Assembly: GCF_000359125.1 (NCBI RefSeq)
Contig: NZ_CAAF010000025.1
Span: 1-64,000 of the forward strand
Reading direction: 5' to 3'
Origin: Mesorhizobium sp. STM 4661
GTDB lineage: Bacteria > Pseudomonadota > Alphaproteobacteria > Rhizobiales > Rhizobiaceae
DNA: 64,000 nucleotides
The notes below the pieces were generated by a model that saw nothing but the letters and a program-made list of their open reading frames with translations, made no database searches and was not told where the DNA came from. Position numbers and translations under genes: made by a program. This document shows, one piece after another, positions 63,187 through 64,000 of the stretch. Numbering within the stretch: position 1 is the stretch's first letter; the number at the start of each line of letters is the position of its first letter.

Positions 63187-64000
63187 GTGGTTGGCTGAGC
63201 GGTCGCCAGCCCGACGCCGAACGTCGTGATCGCCATGCCGACGATCTGGACAAGGTTCAGATGTTCGCCAAACAGCGCCCAGGCCATGAGCGCGGTGACA
63301 GCCGGAACCAGATAGAAAAGCGAGGCGACTTTCGACATTTCGCCATCGCGGATCATCATCATCAAAAGGAAGATGGCGCCGATCGACAGCACCAGCACCA
63401 GCCATGCCATGGCGAAGATCAGCTCGCCATTGACGACGACCGTGCGCGTTTCGAAGGCGAGCGAGGCCAGGGCCATCAGCGATGCGCCGCCGACATATTG
63501 CCACATGGTGGCCGCCACCAGATCGCCGCCGGAGGCAAAGCGCTTCTGCCAGATCGTGCCGGCGCTCATGCCAAGCACCGAGACCAGCGAGGCAGCCAAT
63601 GTCTCGGGCGTCACGCCGCCGCCAATCGCGCCAAGCTTCGGCCACAGAACAATGATCACCCCGACCAGGCCGATGCCGAGACCGAGCCAATGGCGCGGCA
63701 AGATGGCCTCGCCAAGAAACTTGCCCGCGAGCACGGCGGTGATCAGCGGCTGCAAGCCGACGATCAGGGCCGACACCCCGGCGGGCATGCCCCTGTGGAT
63801 CGCCCAGAACACGCCGCCGAGATAGACGCCATGCATCAGGATGCCGGCGCCGGTGGCGTGCAGGGCCTCCGTTCGGGTGGCTCTCTTTGAGCTCAGCACG
63901 ACCATCAAGGCAACCAACAGGATCGCTGCCAGAACGAAGCGTGAGGCCAGGAAGGTGAAGGGTTCCGCCCACGGCATGGCGTATCGCGCGCCGATAAAGC
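63156..64000 (-). CDS. DMT-superfamily (EamA) transporter, N-terminus cut by the window
   Basis: The frame is open through the window edge. Just before the internal Met at 63977 the sequence reads FIGARYA-MPWAEPFTFLASRF, the usual first-helix end of EamA proteins, so the true start lies beyond 64000. At least eight hydrophobic helices are present in the visible ~280 residues; GVFWAIHRGMPAGVSALIVGLQPLITAVLAG belongs to repeat 1 and FYLVPAVTALMAWALFGEHLNLVQIVG to repeat 2. Substrate unknown. Confidence 0.85.
   Translation of the reverse strand, partial: FIGARYAMPWAEPFTFLASRFVLAAILLVALMVVLSSKRATRTEALHATGAGILMHGVYLGGVFWAIHRGMPAGVSALIVGLQPLITAVLAGKFLGEAILPRHWLGLGIGLVGVIIVLWPKLGAIGGGVTPETLAASLVSVLGMSAGTIWQKRFASGGDLVAATMWQYVGGASLMALASLAFETRTVVVNGELIFAMAWLVLVLSIGAIFLLMMMIRDGEMSKVASLFYLVPAVTALMAWALFGEHLNLVQIVGMAITTFGVGLATAQPTTQPTRARASR

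Overview
The window looks like a chromosomal piece of a Hyphomicrobiales (Rhizobiales) alphaproteobacterium, most like Mesorhizobium. The signs are high GC, a SAM-II riboswitch in front of metX-metW, a CtrA-type box at ftsEX, a SigF/NrsF-type sigma/anti-sigma pair, DUF1194, DUF2125, TIGR02302 and twin-transmembrane proteins typical of this order, and many short palindromic intergenic repeats resembling rhizobial mosaic elements. I see no rRNA, tRNA, insertion sequence or CRISPR array.

Layout. 1-2.7 kb: an AT-richer accessory stretch of small exported, mostly cysteine-containing proteins, one carrying a von Hippel-Lindau beta-domain-like fold, with a decayed gene beside it. 2.8-4.9 kb: queuosine-precursor transporter yhhQ with a probable preQ1-I riboswitch, rpmB (L28) and a DUF3108 protein. 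4.97-6.7 kb: a lower-GC two-gene cassette of unknown function. 7-15.3 kb: DMT exporter, YhhN, cupin, gloB, methyltransferase, fused ABC transporter, DUF1194, glycosyltransferase and DUF1330. 15.3-17.5 kb: metX-metW under SAM-II and an intrinsic terminator. 17.6-19.6 kb: hisC-type aminotransferase plus prephenate dehydrogenase. 19.6-25.6 kb: DUF2125, ChaC-like, aldo/keto reductase, PlsC, a frameshifted LysR gene, a flavin-binding protein and YdcF. 25.8-29.3 kb: ftsEX, a membrane protein, hpt and a receiver-only response regulator. 29.4-34.2 kb: DMT transporter/LysR pair and a TIGR02302 protein.

34.3-36.6 kb is an accessory insert (dehydratase/ArsR pair, BrnT/BrnA toxin-antitoxin with an unusually long antitoxin) lying before lysA-lptM-argH (36.8-39.8 kb). 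Then follow a TlpA-like protein, an MHYT-PAS-GGDEF-EAL cyclic-di-GMP enzyme, the ugpBAEC glycerol-3-phosphate importer with a metallophosphodiesterase, and an iron(III) ABC importer on the other strand with a candidate iron-responsive box. 52.6-55.6 kb holds an uncharacterised P450/GNAT operon divergent from an ATP-grasp-like gene. 55.7-64 kb: ECF sigma/NrsF, 3-hydroxybutyryl-CoA dehydrogenase with etfBA, rhomboid protease, cobalamin adenosyltransferase, twin-TM protein, SDR, BrkB-family protein and a DMT transporter cut by the window edge.

The housekeeping parts are ordinary. The most unusual items are the exported VHL-like protein with most hydroxyproline-pocket positions kept, the 4.97-6.7 kb two-gene cassette, the P450/GNAT/ATP-grasp group, the start-codon-sequestering riboswitch of yhhQ, the triple 21-bp repeat before the DUF1330 gene, and the extended BrnA. 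All functional calls rest on motif reading alone; no database search was run.
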